Below are positions 13,037-21,548 of a stretch of 64,000 bases of DNA, piece after piece. Where the stretch lies: positions 1-64,000 of the forward strand of contig NZ_CP041696.1 of assembly GCF_007362955.1 (NCBI RefSeq), written 5' to 3'. Position 1 is the stretch's first letter, and each line of letters begins with the position of its first letter. Origin of the DNA: Lysinibacillus fusiformis. GTDB taxonomy: Bacteria; Bacillota; Bacilli; Bacillales_A; Planococcaceae. Made by a program: the position numbers and the translations under genes. The notes under the pieces are model-generated. The model was not told where the DNA came from. It ran no database searches and saw nothing but the letters and a program-made list of their open reading frames with translations.

Positions 13037-14359
13037 TTACAAGACGAATATTTTTTTTAGGTAGCCTGTGAAAAAGACACCATTTGGATCGTATTGCGCT
13101 CGAATTTCTAAAAATTTTTCGATGTCTGGGTACAATTCGTGCACATGTTCAGCGGTTAAATGACTTTGTTTTCCCCAATGAGGTCGTCCTTGATATTTTT
13201 GCATCATCGTATGCACCCATTTAAAATAAGGCTCTTCTGACATCCCTTTATACATATGGAAAGCGATAAAAGCTGATTCTTGCCCTTGTGTAGGACTTAA
13301 ATAACCCGCTTCGCCTGCTGTCGTGCGACATTCTAAAGGAAAATGTACGTTTAAATGCCCTTTTTTAAAGGTCTTATGAATTTCTTCCATACATGCTTCA
13401 AATTGTGTTAACGGAATGGCGTATTCACTTTCTTGAAACTTTACGCTACGAGGCGAAGGATAAATTTCATAGCTGATTCCAACCTTTTCACCTTCAACGA
13501 CATTTGCTGCCGCTAATCTACTCATCGCGCCACTTAATGAAGGTTTCCATTTGCATAGCTCAGACATAGCAAAAAACGCACCATTTTCAACGATTTGCAA
13601 CTTTAATGTTTCCACTCGCTTACTCCATTCTGTTTGATAGACAGGTGCCACAGCATTCATACGCTTCACTTGAATCGTTTCACTGTTAGGAAAATAAAAC
13701 CATTCAACATGTCTATGCTGGCGAATATCCTCACTAAATATCGCAAGTCCATTCGCTAATGTCTCCCGTGTTCCTACATAATGTAAACTATAGAGAGGCA
13801 TCACTTTTATCGTTACTTTTACAAGTACACCAAGCATGCCAAGTGATACATGTATTGCCTCAGATAAATCATCCGCTCCCCTTAGATGCTCTCTGTAAAT
13901 ACCAGTACCATCTACAAAACCCCATGTTGTCACGGTTGACGATAAAGAACCTAGAGTAACACCTGTTCCGTGTGTGCCAGTAGATACCGCACCTGCAATT
14001 GTTTGCTCTTGAATATCTCCCATATTCATTAAAGCAAAGCCATGTTTCGCAAGCAGCGGCCCAATTTCATATAAATAGGTTCCAGCCCAAAGTGTTGCCT
14101 CTTGCTTTTTTGAATCGACAGCAACGAGACCGCGCATGTTATGTAAAGAAAGTGCAATATGCTCCGGCATCGCAACAGCGCTAAAAGAATGAGCCGCCCC
14201 TGTTACACGAATTGTTTTTTTCGTATCACGTGCATGATTTACCACGTTTACAACGTCTTCAATAGATCTAGGTAAATACATCTCACTTGGATAAGCAATC
14301 ATATTGCCAGCCCAATTCGTCCACTTTTCACCATTTTTCCATTTGTCTACAGAAAACAT
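13037..14359 (-). CDS. FAD-linked sugar 1,4-lactone oxidase family protein
   Basis: A 440-residue VAO/PCMH-fold flavoprotein of the D-arabinono/L-gulono-1,4-lactone oxidase family. The N-terminal FAD domain carries RVTGAAHSFS with His57 at the position that is covalently linked to FAD in L-gulonolactone oxidase, followed by STGTHGTG. The C-terminal ALO domain ends with PHWGKQSH, the HWGK motif of the family, and YDPNGVFFTGYL. No signal peptide was seen. Its start overlaps the end of the PLP enzyme gene by 13 bases, so the two are translationally coupled. The substrate is unknown; bacterial members act on several polyols and lactones. Confidence 0.85.
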   Translation of the reverse strand: MFSVDKWKNGEKWTNWAGNMIAYPSEMYLPRSIEDVVNVVNHARDTKKTIRVTGAAHSFSAVAMPEHIALSLHNMRGLVAVDSKKQEATLWAGTYLYEIGPLLAKHGFALMNMGDIQEQTIAGAVSTGTHGTGVTLGSLSSTVTTWGFVDGTGIYREHLRGADDLSEAIHVSLGMLGVLVKVTIKVMPLYSLHYVGTRETLANGLAIFSEDIRQHRHVEWFYFPNSETIQVKRMNAVAPVYQTEWSKRVETLKLQIVENGAFFAMSELCKWKPSLSGAMSRLAAANVVEGEKVGISYEIYPSPRSVKFQESEYAIPLTQFEACMEEIHKTFKKGHLNVHFPLECRTTAGEAGYLSPTQGQESAFIAFHMYKGMSEEPYFKWVHTMMQKYQGRPHWGKQSHLTAEHVHELYPDIEKFLEIRAQYDPNGVFFTGYLKKIFVL

Positions 14360-15522
14360 TGTCCATCCCCCCTATATGTTGCATAAGTTCCTATATACTT
14401 GTCCTCTCTTATGACATGCAATGCTAAAAATCTTTCACAAAGCTCGCCAGCCTTTGCATGTCGAAAATATATCTTGTCTCCAATATTTACTGCTTTACTC
14501 TTTATCCTCACCGGTGTTTGAACTTCTCCTGCGCCTTCTAAGCTTAGAAACGAAAAATTTTCGGGTTCATAAAACGTTGGCAAACGATCTTCGGCTATTG
14601 CACCTGACGCCGTATAACCACCGCCGTGACAGACAACAATATTTTTCTCCGGCTTTCTAGTTACTCTTAGTGCAAACCCAGCCGCCTTTGAGAGCTGTAA
14701 ATGTGTAAACTGATCGAAAAGAGCTGGCGCATAAAATGCTGAACCAACCGAGATTTCCGTCACTTCTTTTTGTTGAGCAGTGTACGTCATACTGCCTGAA
14801 CCACCTCCATTTACAAAATATAGATAAGGAAAATATGCTTTTATATGGGCAATTGCTAGTCTTCGAAACTGGGTAACTTGCTTTTTAGCTTGCATCTGCA
14901 TTACTTCTATTATTCTTCCTTTCGCAGCATTTGCCGGTCGATTACCAACACCAGCTATTTGAGCCTCATAACCCATAGCTCCTACAACTTCAATATGCAT
15001 TTGATTTTTTATATATTGTAAAAATGGTGTTAAGGATTCAAGCGAATGAAGTGATGAACGTTTCGTACCAAAATAAAGTACCTTAAAATCATTCGACAAA
15101 TTGATATCAATACAAATGGGCACTCGTACGTCAAGCTCTGCACCTAGTTTCTCCAAAAATGCCACATGCTCCTGTTTATCCACCATGAATGTGACGGTTT
15201 TTCCCTCTTTCACAAACTGTAACAATCGACGGACTGCTAATTCCTCCATCACTGGATAACCGAGCAATAAATCATCAAATTGATGTTCTAGTAAAAAAAT
15301 CGTTTCTGCCGCTGTAAACGTCATAAAACCTACCATATTTGAGAGGTTCCGCCGTAAATAACGTAGCACCTCTAGTGAACGAATCGATTTAGTTGCAATG
15401 CGAATTTTTTTCAGGCCACAAGCTTGCTGCACTGTTGCTATATTGTCATCCAGTGCATCTAAGTCCAACCAAGCAAAAGGACACTCTAGTCCATGAAACG
15501 CACGTTCAAATCTCATTGTCAT
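14347..15522 (-). CDS. D-serine dehydratase/D-threonine aldolase-like PLP enzyme
   Basis: A 391-residue fold-type III PLP protein: an alanine-racemase-like N-terminal barrel with the probable Schiff-base lysine K45 (RIATKSIRSLEV), and a C-terminal D-serine-dehydratase-like domain. The latter holds VCHGGGYTASG and HAKAGELCERF, which carry His and Cys that ligate zinc in that family. It would be expected to act on a D-amino acid or beta-hydroxy-amino acid. It is the first gene of a two-gene operon with the FAD lactone oxidase (13-base overlap). A ribosome binding site AAAGGGGTG lies before the ATG. The reaction and the logic of the pair are not known to me. Confidence 0.75.
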   Translation of the reverse strand: MTMRFERAFHGLECPFAWLDLDALDDNIATVQQACGLKKIRIATKSIRSLEVLRYLRRNLSNMVGFMTFTAAETIFLLEHQFDDLLLGYPVMEELAVRRLLQFVKEGKTVTFMVDKQEHVAFLEKLGAELDVRVPICIDINLSNDFKVLYFGTKRSSLHSLESLTPFLQYIKNQMHIEVVGAMGYEAQIAGVGNRPANAAKGRIIEVMQMQAKKQVTQFRRLAIAHIKAYFPYLYFVNGGGSGSMTYTAQQKEVTEISVGSAFYAPALFDQFTHLQLSKAAGFALRVTRKPEKNIVVCHGGGYTASGAIAEDRLPTFYEPENFSFLSLEGAGEVQTPVRIKSKAVNIGDKIYFRHAKAGELCERFLALHVIREDKYIGTYATYRGDGQCFL

Positions 15523-15709
15523 CTAATCACCCCTTTACATGTTCTATGTATTTGACATTTGCAAAGAAAATTCCTTTTTAATGAAAAGATGATTTAAAGT
15601 ACACTATATATACGTAGCAATTACTGCCAAGTGCCTAGCAAACATAAGTAAGTATGCACTTCGACCATGATAATACTTTGAGGAAGTAGCATTTAGTCTA
15701 GACAACAAA

Positions 15710-15751
15710 AAACAACCGTGGACTACGACGAAATGGCCTTCACGGTTGTTT
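15710..15751 (-). terminator. terminator of the 35-aa gene
   Basis: An 11-bp perfect stem (AAACAACCGTG with CACGGTTGTTT) and 20-base loop, followed on the minus strand by TTTTTGTTGTC. It lies 49 bases past the stop codon of the small gene at 15800-15907. Confidence 0.75.
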
Positions 15752-15799
15752 AGTATAGGACGAGCATTGAACTCACCTTTCTATTATATTTTTACGAGA

Positions 15800-15907
15800 C
15801 TACGATACGAATAAAAACTCTACTGCCAAGTTTAGCATTACAAGCATATGCAAAGATGCGATTAGAAGACCTTGACGATCTAAACGTTTCATAACAGTCA
15901 TATTCAT
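15800..15907 (-). CDS. 35-residue hydrophobic small protein
   Basis: The frame encodes 35 residues starting MNMTVMKRLDRQG and continuing into a hydrophobic helix of about 20 residues (LLIASLHMLVMLNLAVEFLF), so it is predicted to be a single-pass or membrane-associated peptide with a basic N-terminus. It is supported by a complete expression context: a near-consensus promoter, a good ribosome binding site (GGCGAGGTGAT, 6-7 bases from ATG) and a terminator, with no other gene in the unit. I do not recognise the family. It could be a short membrane regulator, a leader peptide or a type I toxin-like peptide. The context makes it very likely to be expressed, but the function is unknown. Confidence 0.7.
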   Translation of the reverse strand: MNMTVMKRLDRQGLLIASLHMLVMLNLAVEFLFVS

Positions 15908-15934
15908 AAAATATCACCTCGCCTTTTTTCACAT

Positions 15935-15966
15935 TATACGCGCACATAATTCAATTTTCAAATTAT
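15935..15966 (-). promoter_or_regulatory. sigma-A promoter of the 35-aa gene
   Basis: On the minus strand TTGAAA, 17 bases, then TATAAT, with the -10 about 30 bases upstream of the start codon. One mismatch to consensus in the -35 and none in the -10 make this one of the strongest promoters in the window. Confidence 0.8.
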
Positions 15967-16021
15967 TCTTAATATTAAAATATGACTATTTTTCTGACAA
16001 ACCACACCAAATATGGCATGA

Positions 16022-16154
16022 TAAAGTGAAACTTCAATCAGTGGGGTTTTCTTCATCCCCCACTGATTGTACGTTGAACCAATCGGGCTTTTACGGTCAG
16101 TTGATCGACCACCTAGTTGACTCGTTCTCACATTTCAACTGGAGGTGGGCGTAT
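16022..16154 (+). repeat. dispersed structured repeat, copy A
   Basis: One of three copies (others at 31981-32105 and 54709-54946). It begins AAAGTGAAACTTCAATCAG, contains a hairpin (CAGTGGGG with CCCCCACTG across a TTTTCTTCAT loop), then the invariant core GAACCAATCGGGCTTTTACG, then a second stem (CCACCTAGTTGA with TCAACTGGAGGTGG). It lies between the 35-aa gene and pncA. No coding capacity was seen; function is unknown. Confidence 0.8.
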
Positions 16155-16210
16155 TATTGACTGTTAATGAGGGATAAAAGTAAATTTATACCTAAAGGGG
16201 TGTGAAATAA

Positions 16211-16756
16211 TTGAAAAAAGCATTGCTTGTTATCGATTATACGTATGATTTTGTAGCAACTGATGGAAAACTAACCTGTGGAGAACCTGGGCAAGCTTTA
16301 GACGGAAAGATTACCACATTAATTGAACAATTTCTTGTAGAAAATGAAATGGTTGTCTTTGCGAATGACCTACATGAAGAAAATGATCCTTATCATCCCG
16401 AAACTCAACTTTTTCCCCCGCATAATATTCGTGGCACTAATGGACGCAATTTATACGGTCAAGTTGGTGAAACTTATCAAGTTCATAAAGAGGAAGTACT
16501 GTGGCTCGATAAAACGCGCTATAGTGCCTTTGCCGGTACAAATTTAGCGATTTTATTACAAGAACGTCGTATTGCAGAAATTCATTTAGTTGGTGTTTGT
16601 ACAGATATTTGTATTTTGCACACAGCTGTTGATGCTTATAATCTTGGTATTTCGACTGTTATTTATGCGAACGGTGTCGCCAGTTTTGATGCAGCCGGTC
16701 ACGAATGGGCACTACGTCATTTCGAATATACATTAGGCGCAAAAGTCATTAAATAA
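16211..16756 (+). CDS. pncA: nicotinamidase (isochorismatase-fold cysteine hydrolase)
   Basis: A 181-residue hydrolase that should deamidate nicotinamide to nicotinate in NAD salvage. Seen: the catalytic triad of the family as Asp9 (VIDYTYDF), Lys101 (LDKTRYSAF) and Cys130 (GVCTDICI), with the cis-peptide and metal region NDLHEEND carrying Asp53 and His55. It starts with TTG, eight bases after GGGGTG. It is monocistronic, preceded by the dispersed repeat. Other isochorismatase-fold amidases are possible, but the metal motif and length favour PncA. Confidence 0.88.
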   Translation: MKKALLVIDYTYDFVATDGKLTCGEPGQALDGKITTLIEQFLVENEMVVFANDLHEENDPYHPETQLFPPHNIRGTNGRNLYGQVGETYQVHKEEVLWLDKTRYSAFAGTNLAILLQERRIAEIHLVGVCTDICILHTAVDAYNLGISTVIYANGVASFDAAGHEWALRHFEYTLGAKVIK

Positions 16757-16909
16757 TATAGTCATGAAATGGAATTAACGTCGTTTATTTATTTTAATGA
16801 AGTATAACTAAAATCAAAAAAGTAGCTTATTTATGTTTATTATTCTCCATAAAGGATATAACTAAGTAATCGCCATTTTATATCTTAAATTTTGAGGAGA
16901 TGAATAATT

Positions 16910-17167
16910 ATGATAAGTTTCATTTGGTTTTTAATCATCGGAGGAATATTAGGTTGGTTAGCTGGCGTCATTTTAGGTAAAGATGTACCCGGCGGCATCA
17001 TAGGCAATATTATTGCAGGGATTGTCGGTTCTTGGATTGGTAGTATGGTTCTTGGTAACTGGGGTTGGAGAGTCAGCGATTTCTACGTATTCCCAGCATT
17101 AATCGGGGCGATTGTTTTGATCTTTATCGTAAGCATTATTTTAAAAACTATGCGTAAAGCAACATAA
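16910..17167 (+). CDS. GlsB/YeaQ/YmgE family small membrane protein
   Basis: An 85-residue protein of the transglycosylase-associated (YeaQ/YmgE) family: three predicted membrane helices (about residues 3-22, 30-48 and 60-80) with the Gly-rich repeats GGILGWLAGVILGKD and GIIGNIIAGIVGSWIG that define it. Members are stress-linked in several bacteria, but no biochemical function is established. A GAGGAGAT ribosome binding site precedes the ATG. It stands alone. Confidence 0.85.
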   Translation: MISFIWFLIIGGILGWLAGVILGKDVPGGIIGNIIAGIVGSWIGSMVLGNWGWRVSDFYVFPALIGAIVLIFIVSIILKTMRKAT

Positions 17168-17267
17168 ATATGAAGAAATGAGCTATTTATTCTGTATCAA
17201 TAAAGGCAAGTAATTGTACATGATGATAAGCCTTATCAAAACTTGTTTAAAATGTTGCACATATTAT

Positions 17268-17312
17268 AAAAAATGTACATCACTAATTTATTTTAGTCAT
17301 GTACATTTTTTT
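17268..17312. terminator. candidate bidirectional terminator downstream of the YeaQ-like gene
   Basis: AAAAAATGTACAT and ATGTACATTTTTTT form a perfect stem of at least 12 pairs across a 19-base loop, ending in a T-run on both strands. It lies about 100 bases past the stop codon. The stretch from here to 17612 holds no supported gene. Confidence 0.5.
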
Positions 17313-17612
17313 ATTTAGGAGAAAAATTATGGTTGAATTTTTTAAGGTTCAAATTTCTAAAATTATGTGGATACACGAAATAGAACAAACATTTCGTTGC
17401 GGAGGGATTTATTTGTTTTGATATGTCTACTGTCCGCCGGGCATACTAAAAAAATCAACTCAGAATCAAAATGGATTCTAAATTTAGCGTGAGAACTGTT
17501 TTAAAAATAAGTTTGTCCAACTATCACAGTTTACTTTAAGTACAATCTTTTTATACACTTTTAAAAACAGGGCGGTGTTAGAGCTAAGCATCACCCGATT
17601 TTCGGTAAATAA

Positions 17613-19151
17613 TCACTCTTTAACAGTATCTAAATGATTAACACCAACGCCTTCATCCGTCTTATCTTCATGATTGGGTTTTACTCTTTTAATAAAGAAA
17701 GCAAGAATGAGTGCTATCACCGCAATCAATGTAGAAATGAAAAAGGTAACATTAATACCATGTAACATCGCTTCATTCATGATTTGTTGTTGTATTTCAG
17801 TTGTAGCCTGTGCAGATGGTTGAGCTGCACTTGCACTCATATTTGCCATTGCGTCAGCAGTTAATTCCTCTGCTTTTACTTTCGTTCGGTTATTCATTAC
17901 GGTAATCAACAACGCGGAACCAATAGCACCAGATACCTGCTGCAGCGTATTGTTCATAGCTGTTCCGTGTGGATTATTTATCGCTGGTAGCTGATTCAAA
18001 CCATTTGTCATTACTGGCATCATAACCATCGACATCCCTAACATACGTAAAGTATACAGCAGCACAAGGGTAGAATAAGCAGTATTCATACCAATTTTGC
18101 TAAAGTAATAAGATGTCACAACGGTAATGGTCAAACCAATCACGGCCAAGATTCTTGCCCCATACTTATCAAAGAGTTTCCCTGTAATTGGCGACATAAT
18201 CCCCATAACAAGAGCTCCTGGTAGCATTAATAGACCAGATTCCATTGGTGAAATCCCACGAATGGTTTGTACATAGATAGGCATCAAAATCATTGCTGAA
18301 AACATTGCGACCGCAATAACGATAGAAATGGCCGATGACAAGGCGAACATTGGATATTTGTAGATACGAAACTCAAGCATTGGATCATCCATCCGAAGTT
18401 GACGAAGTATAAAGGTAATTAAAGCAAGTGCACCAATAATAATTGTACCGTACACAAGTGCACTATCCCATCCTTTTTCCCCTGCAGAACTAAAGCCATA
18501 AAGCAAACCACCGAATCCTATGCTTGATAAAACTAGAGAGATGAAATCAAGCTTAATCGCACGTTGTGGTGTTACATCTTTTAATTTAAAGGCTGCAAAA
18601 ACTAAGGTTAAAACGGCAATTGGAAGAACAAGATCAAATAACATTCTCCAGCTGTAATGCTCAATCAACCATCCTGAAAGAGTCGGTCCAATCGCTGGAG
18701 CTGTAATCATAACAAGACCAAACATGCCCATTGCTGCCCCTCTTTTTTCTACTGGAAATGCGGTAAGCATGACATTCATTAATAATGGCATCATAATCGC
18801 GGATCCTGAAGCCTGAATCATACGTGCCCCTAATAACACACCAAATGCAGGTGCAATACTAGCTAGGATTGTTCCCAAAGTAAACAATGCCATTGCTGTA
18901 AGAAATAACTTTTTATCCGAAAAGCGCTGAATGAAAAACGCACTCGCCGGTATTAAAATACCGTTAATCAGCATATAACCCGTAGAGAGCCATTGTACCG
19001 TAGTTGCATTCACATCGAATTCTTCCATAATGGATGGAAGGGCAACGTTTAGTAATGTTTCATTCAATATAGCAACAAAGGCCCCGATAAATAAAATGGC
19101 AATCATGCCATAAGGCGGTTTTTTTTGAACAGAATTGATTTCTTCAGACAT
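17613..19151 (-). CDS. DHA2-family (14-TMS) multidrug MFS exporter
   Basis: A 512-residue major facilitator of the EmrB/QacA type, exporting hydrophobic compounds by proton antiport at the cytoplasmic membrane. Seen: about 14 hydrophobic segments, the motif NETLLNVALPSI in TM1 typical of DHA2, WLSTGYMLINGILIPASAF in TM2, a loop 2-3 motif A variant (FFIQRFSDKKLF), and motif C in TM5 (MITAPAIGPTLSGWL). It resembles LmrB/YhcA-type transporters of bacilli. No regulator gene is intact nearby; remnants of other genes lie upstream. The drug spectrum cannot be predicted. Confidence 0.88.
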   Translation of the reverse strand: MSEEINSVQKKPPYGMIAILFIGAFVAILNETLLNVALPSIMEEFDVNATTVQWLSTGYMLINGILIPASAFFIQRFSDKKLFLTAMALFTLGTILASIAPAFGVLLGARMIQASGSAIMMPLLMNVMLTAFPVEKRGAAMGMFGLVMITAPAIGPTLSGWLIEHYSWRMLFDLVLPIAVLTLVFAAFKLKDVTPQRAIKLDFISLVLSSIGFGGLLYGFSSAGEKGWDSALVYGTIIIGALALITFILRQLRMDDPMLEFRIYKYPMFALSSAISIVIAVAMFSAMILMPIYVQTIRGISPMESGLLMLPGALVMGIMSPITGKLFDKYGARILAVIGLTITVVTSYYFSKIGMNTAYSTLVLLYTLRMLGMSMVMMPVMTNGLNQLPAINNPHGTAMNNTLQQVSGAIGSALLITVMNNRTKVKAEELTADAMANMSASAAQPSAQATTEIQQQIMNEAMLHGINVTFFISTLIAVIALILAFFIKRVKPNHEDKTDEGVGVNHLDTVKE

Positions 19152-19189
19152 ATCGAATCAGTCCTACTTTCTATGTGAAGTAAAGTACA

Positions 19190-19516
19190 TTGTTGTAAGG
19201 CGGCCGATCTTGCCGCTGCCGTTCACTCCCTGAACAATGAGAAGCTTCCCTCGATCATGATGAATGCTCCGGTTTTGCTCCCGTTGAATGGTTGCTACTA
19301 CAATGTACGTATGTTTGTTGGTACCTTTGCCCAGCACCTGCTGTAAAATTTCGTCTCAAATGATCTCAAGAAAATCGTCGAAGGTATCAATATTCACCTT
19401 GATTTCATCCTTAAAGTGTTTGACGGATATAAACCTCTTCATGCCTGCACTGAGTAATTTCTTCCTCCAATCTGCTGATTTGCTCCTTAATTATTTCCAA
19501 TACACTTTTCACTCAT
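19190..19516 (-). pseudogene. remnant of a HelD-like helicase gene
   Basis: On the minus strand, after a good ribosome binding site (GGAGGAG), pieces of a HelD/UvrD-like protein appear in shifting frames: an N-terminal coiled-coil (EIIKEQISRLEEE), then DTFDDFLEII followed in frame by a stop, then LGKGTNKHTYIVVATIQREQ and LLIVQGVNGSGK (Walker A, at 19220-19209), after which similarity ends. The order and wording match the RNA-polymerase-recycling helicase family, with the region between the N-terminus and Walker A deleted. The remnant is visibly more GC-rich than its surroundings. Confidence 0.7.
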
Positions 19517-19559
19517 TTTTGCTCCTCCTGTAATACTGAATTCATAGCAAACACTCCTT

Positions 19560-20110
19560 AAAAAAATAAATATAAAGGTTGACTAAAGAATAAATTCTAT
19601 CGTATAATTAAATTAGGGATAATATACAAAAATATATTTTTGTAATGTTTATCTATATAAATTTACCACAGGATTTCATTTTTTTCAATGTAGTTGTCGA
19701 TTCATTCATGCGTGATTCTGCTATTTCTACTAAAGAATCTGGACGATTAACTTTAAGACATTAATTTCTCTTCTATTTTAATGATACCTAATAATCATTT
19801 CAGAGGATCAATTATGCCTCAATAATATAGAACATAAAGCTTTGCTAAATCTTCTTCAATTAAACTATCATTACATTCAATAAATAAAAGAGTAGTATTT
19901 AAAGTTTTCAACTTAAATACTACTCTTTTTTTATTTCTATTTGGAGTACCGCCAACAGGCCTATACTACGAATGAAACATAAGGAGACGAATACAACGAG
20001 AGCTAAATAAAGGTGATGCCTTGAATGGATTGGCTAGAGTGCTTTATTTTATTTTAATACTATTGATTTATAAGAAAGCTAGGCAATGACATTTAACAAT
20101 ACAAAGACTG
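19560..20110. other. AT-rich non-coding stretch with a hairpin
   Basis: No intact gene was found. A strong plus-strand terminator-like hairpin lies at 19889-19931 (AGAGTAGTATTTAA pairing with TTAAATACTACTCT, then TTTTTTT). Short frames on the minus strand before it are interrupted and look like gene debris of unknown origin. Confidence 0.45.
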
Positions 20111-20165
20111 GAGTCAAAAGGTTTCGGAAATGCTGGGCATTCCCCGAGCCCTTTTGATTTTTTCT

Positions 20166-20395
20166 GTAGTTTTCATTCAAATGGCGCATGATTTTCATTT
20201 CTAATTTGCGTTTATTCGCACGCTTAGACGTGTGTAGAATCAAGGAAGACATGATCTGCGCTCAACAATCCTTTATCTACGATTTCTTATAAAATGTGAT
20301 CGAAGATGCGTGCAAATAAATCGGTATCTTGAAAGCAACGGTCATAGTTTTTGCCAAACGTTGTGAAGTGTGGCACCTCGGATGTTCAATTGATA
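20166..20395 (-). pseudogene. remnant of an IS1182-family transposase
   Basis: Fragments in different frames on the minus strand read EVPHFTTFGKNYDRCFQDTD, then after a stop EIVDKGLLSADHVFLDSTHV, then after a frameshift KRANKRKLEMK. These match consecutive parts of IS1182 transposases, including the D of the DDE triad in FLDSTHV and the KANANK-like basic stretch that follows. Both ends of the element are gone. A strong inverted repeat (20114-20157, arms TCAAAAGG and CCTTTTGA) borders the remnant. Confidence 0.65.
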
Positions 20396-20509
20396 GCATT
20401 TCTGTTGATGTCGTTCATTATTACTATTTTTCGTCATCCTATCCATCCCCTCAATCATTTATAGACGTACACTCATTGATGACGGCGAGTGTAGCTGACG
20501 GCATTCACA

Positions 20510-20589
20510 TTTCGCTACAGAGCAAAGCTTCCTGCGGGTATAGCATGAGCTGAAGCCATGCCCGCGAAAAGCGTCAGCCGTAGCGGAAA
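20510..20589. repeat. palindromic intergenic element
   Basis: An 80-base imperfect palindrome: outer arms TTTCGCTAC and GTAGCGGAAA, inner arms GCGG-GCATG and CATGC-CCGC. Elements of this look (GCGGG...AGCATGAGCTGAAGC...CCCGC) recur between genes in Bacillaceae genomes, to my recollection. No coding function. Confidence 0.5.
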
Positions 20590-20628
20590 TTAACGAGTTC
20601 GTATAGATACTTCTAGTTTAAAAGAAAA

Positions 20629-20658
20629 AAGACTGAATCCAATATTGGATTCAGTCTT
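20629..20658 (-). terminator. terminator of the lytic transglycosylase gene
   Basis: A 30-bp perfect palindrome (arms AAGACTGAATCCAAT and ATTGGATTCAGTCTT) followed by TTTTTTC on the minus strand, 26 bases past the stop codon. Confidence 0.9.
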
Positions 20659-20684
20659 AATTTTCTCAATTAAAATATTGACTG

Positions 20685-21374
20685 TTAATTGAGAAGTACG
20701 GCCGCTTTTAATTCATCATGGTAATCATTATACAACTTGTAATAATACAAAACGTTTTCAACATATTCGTCACTATGATTATAGTTAAACACTGCACGTT
20801 TTACATCACCTTTAGCTGCACCATACTTCGATAAATAATTCGCTGCACTATACACCGCATCTTCAATATCATATGGATCTGCTACACCATCACCATTCGC
20901 GTCTACCCCGTACCCACCGTATTTTTTTATCGCAGCCGGATTCATTAGTTCAGCCTTGGCAATTTCGCCTTTTCCTAACCCTGAGCAGGTTGGATGTTTC
21001 CAGCCAACAAACGTACAAGGCATAAACTGCATATGCCCCTCTGCCCCAGCTGGTGAAACAAGGGATTTCATCGAAGAAAATCGCGTTTCGATGCGGTGAT
21101 GCGCCGCCAACAATGTCCAAGGTACACCATATTTCTCTTCAGCAGCAATATATACCGGAATATATTGCTCAGGTATTCTTATATCAAAGTTTTGTTGAAT
21201 TTCTTCTATTGCCTTCTGCTGTGCAAGTCTTTCGAAAATCGGTAATGTTTGTAGTTCCTTCCATGCAAAAAAAGCGAGAACATACACTGTTATTGCAATG
21301 GGAATTAATAATGCAATCATCCCCATTTTCACAGCTGGTGATAGCAATGGTTTTTTCTGTTTTTTTTTCGCCAT
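20685..21374 (-). CDS. membrane-anchored lytic transglycosylase (SLT/lysozyme fold)
   Basis: A 229-residue protein with a basic N-terminus (MAKKKQKK), one membrane helix at about residues 17-37, and an extracytoplasmic lysozyme-like domain. Seen: the probable catalytic Glu in AAHHRIETRFS, then GAEGHMQFMPCTFVGW and a C-terminal NYNHSDEYVENVL typical of lytic transglycosylases. The segment GVDANGDGVADPYD is a calcium-loop-like insertion seen in MltB-type enzymes. It would cleave glycan strands in peptidoglycan. It is transcribed alone and ends in a perfect terminator. The exact subfamily is not certain. Confidence 0.8.
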   Translation of the reverse strand: MAKKKQKKPLLSPAVKMGMIALLIPIAITVYVLAFFAWKELQTLPIFERLAQQKAIEEIQQNFDIRIPEQYIPVYIAAEEKYGVPWTLLAAHHRIETRFSSMKSLVSPAGAEGHMQFMPCTFVGWKHPTCSGLGKGEIAKAELMNPAAIKKYGGYGVDANGDGVADPYDIEDAVYSAANYLSKYGAAKGDVKRAVFNYNHSDEYVENVLYYYKLYNDYHDELKAAVLLN

Positions 21375-21548
21375 ATGTCACACCTAATCATTCATTGTCT
21401 TCTTCTATATTACCAAATTTACCGTATATATGTAGTACATTTTTAGCTATTTTGTTTTCACTATGATTACAGTTGAATATATAGGGAGAAATATAGTAAA
21501 ATACAATTTGAATGTTTTTAATTGGATAAATATAGGAGGAAGTATTTT

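Noticed and set aside
17329..17421. 30-codon plus-strand frame with an AGGAG site after the YeaQ-like gene
   Set aside because: The product has no recognisable character, no terminator or promoter of its own was seen, and it follows directly on a terminator-like hairpin; the evidence is too thin for a gene call.
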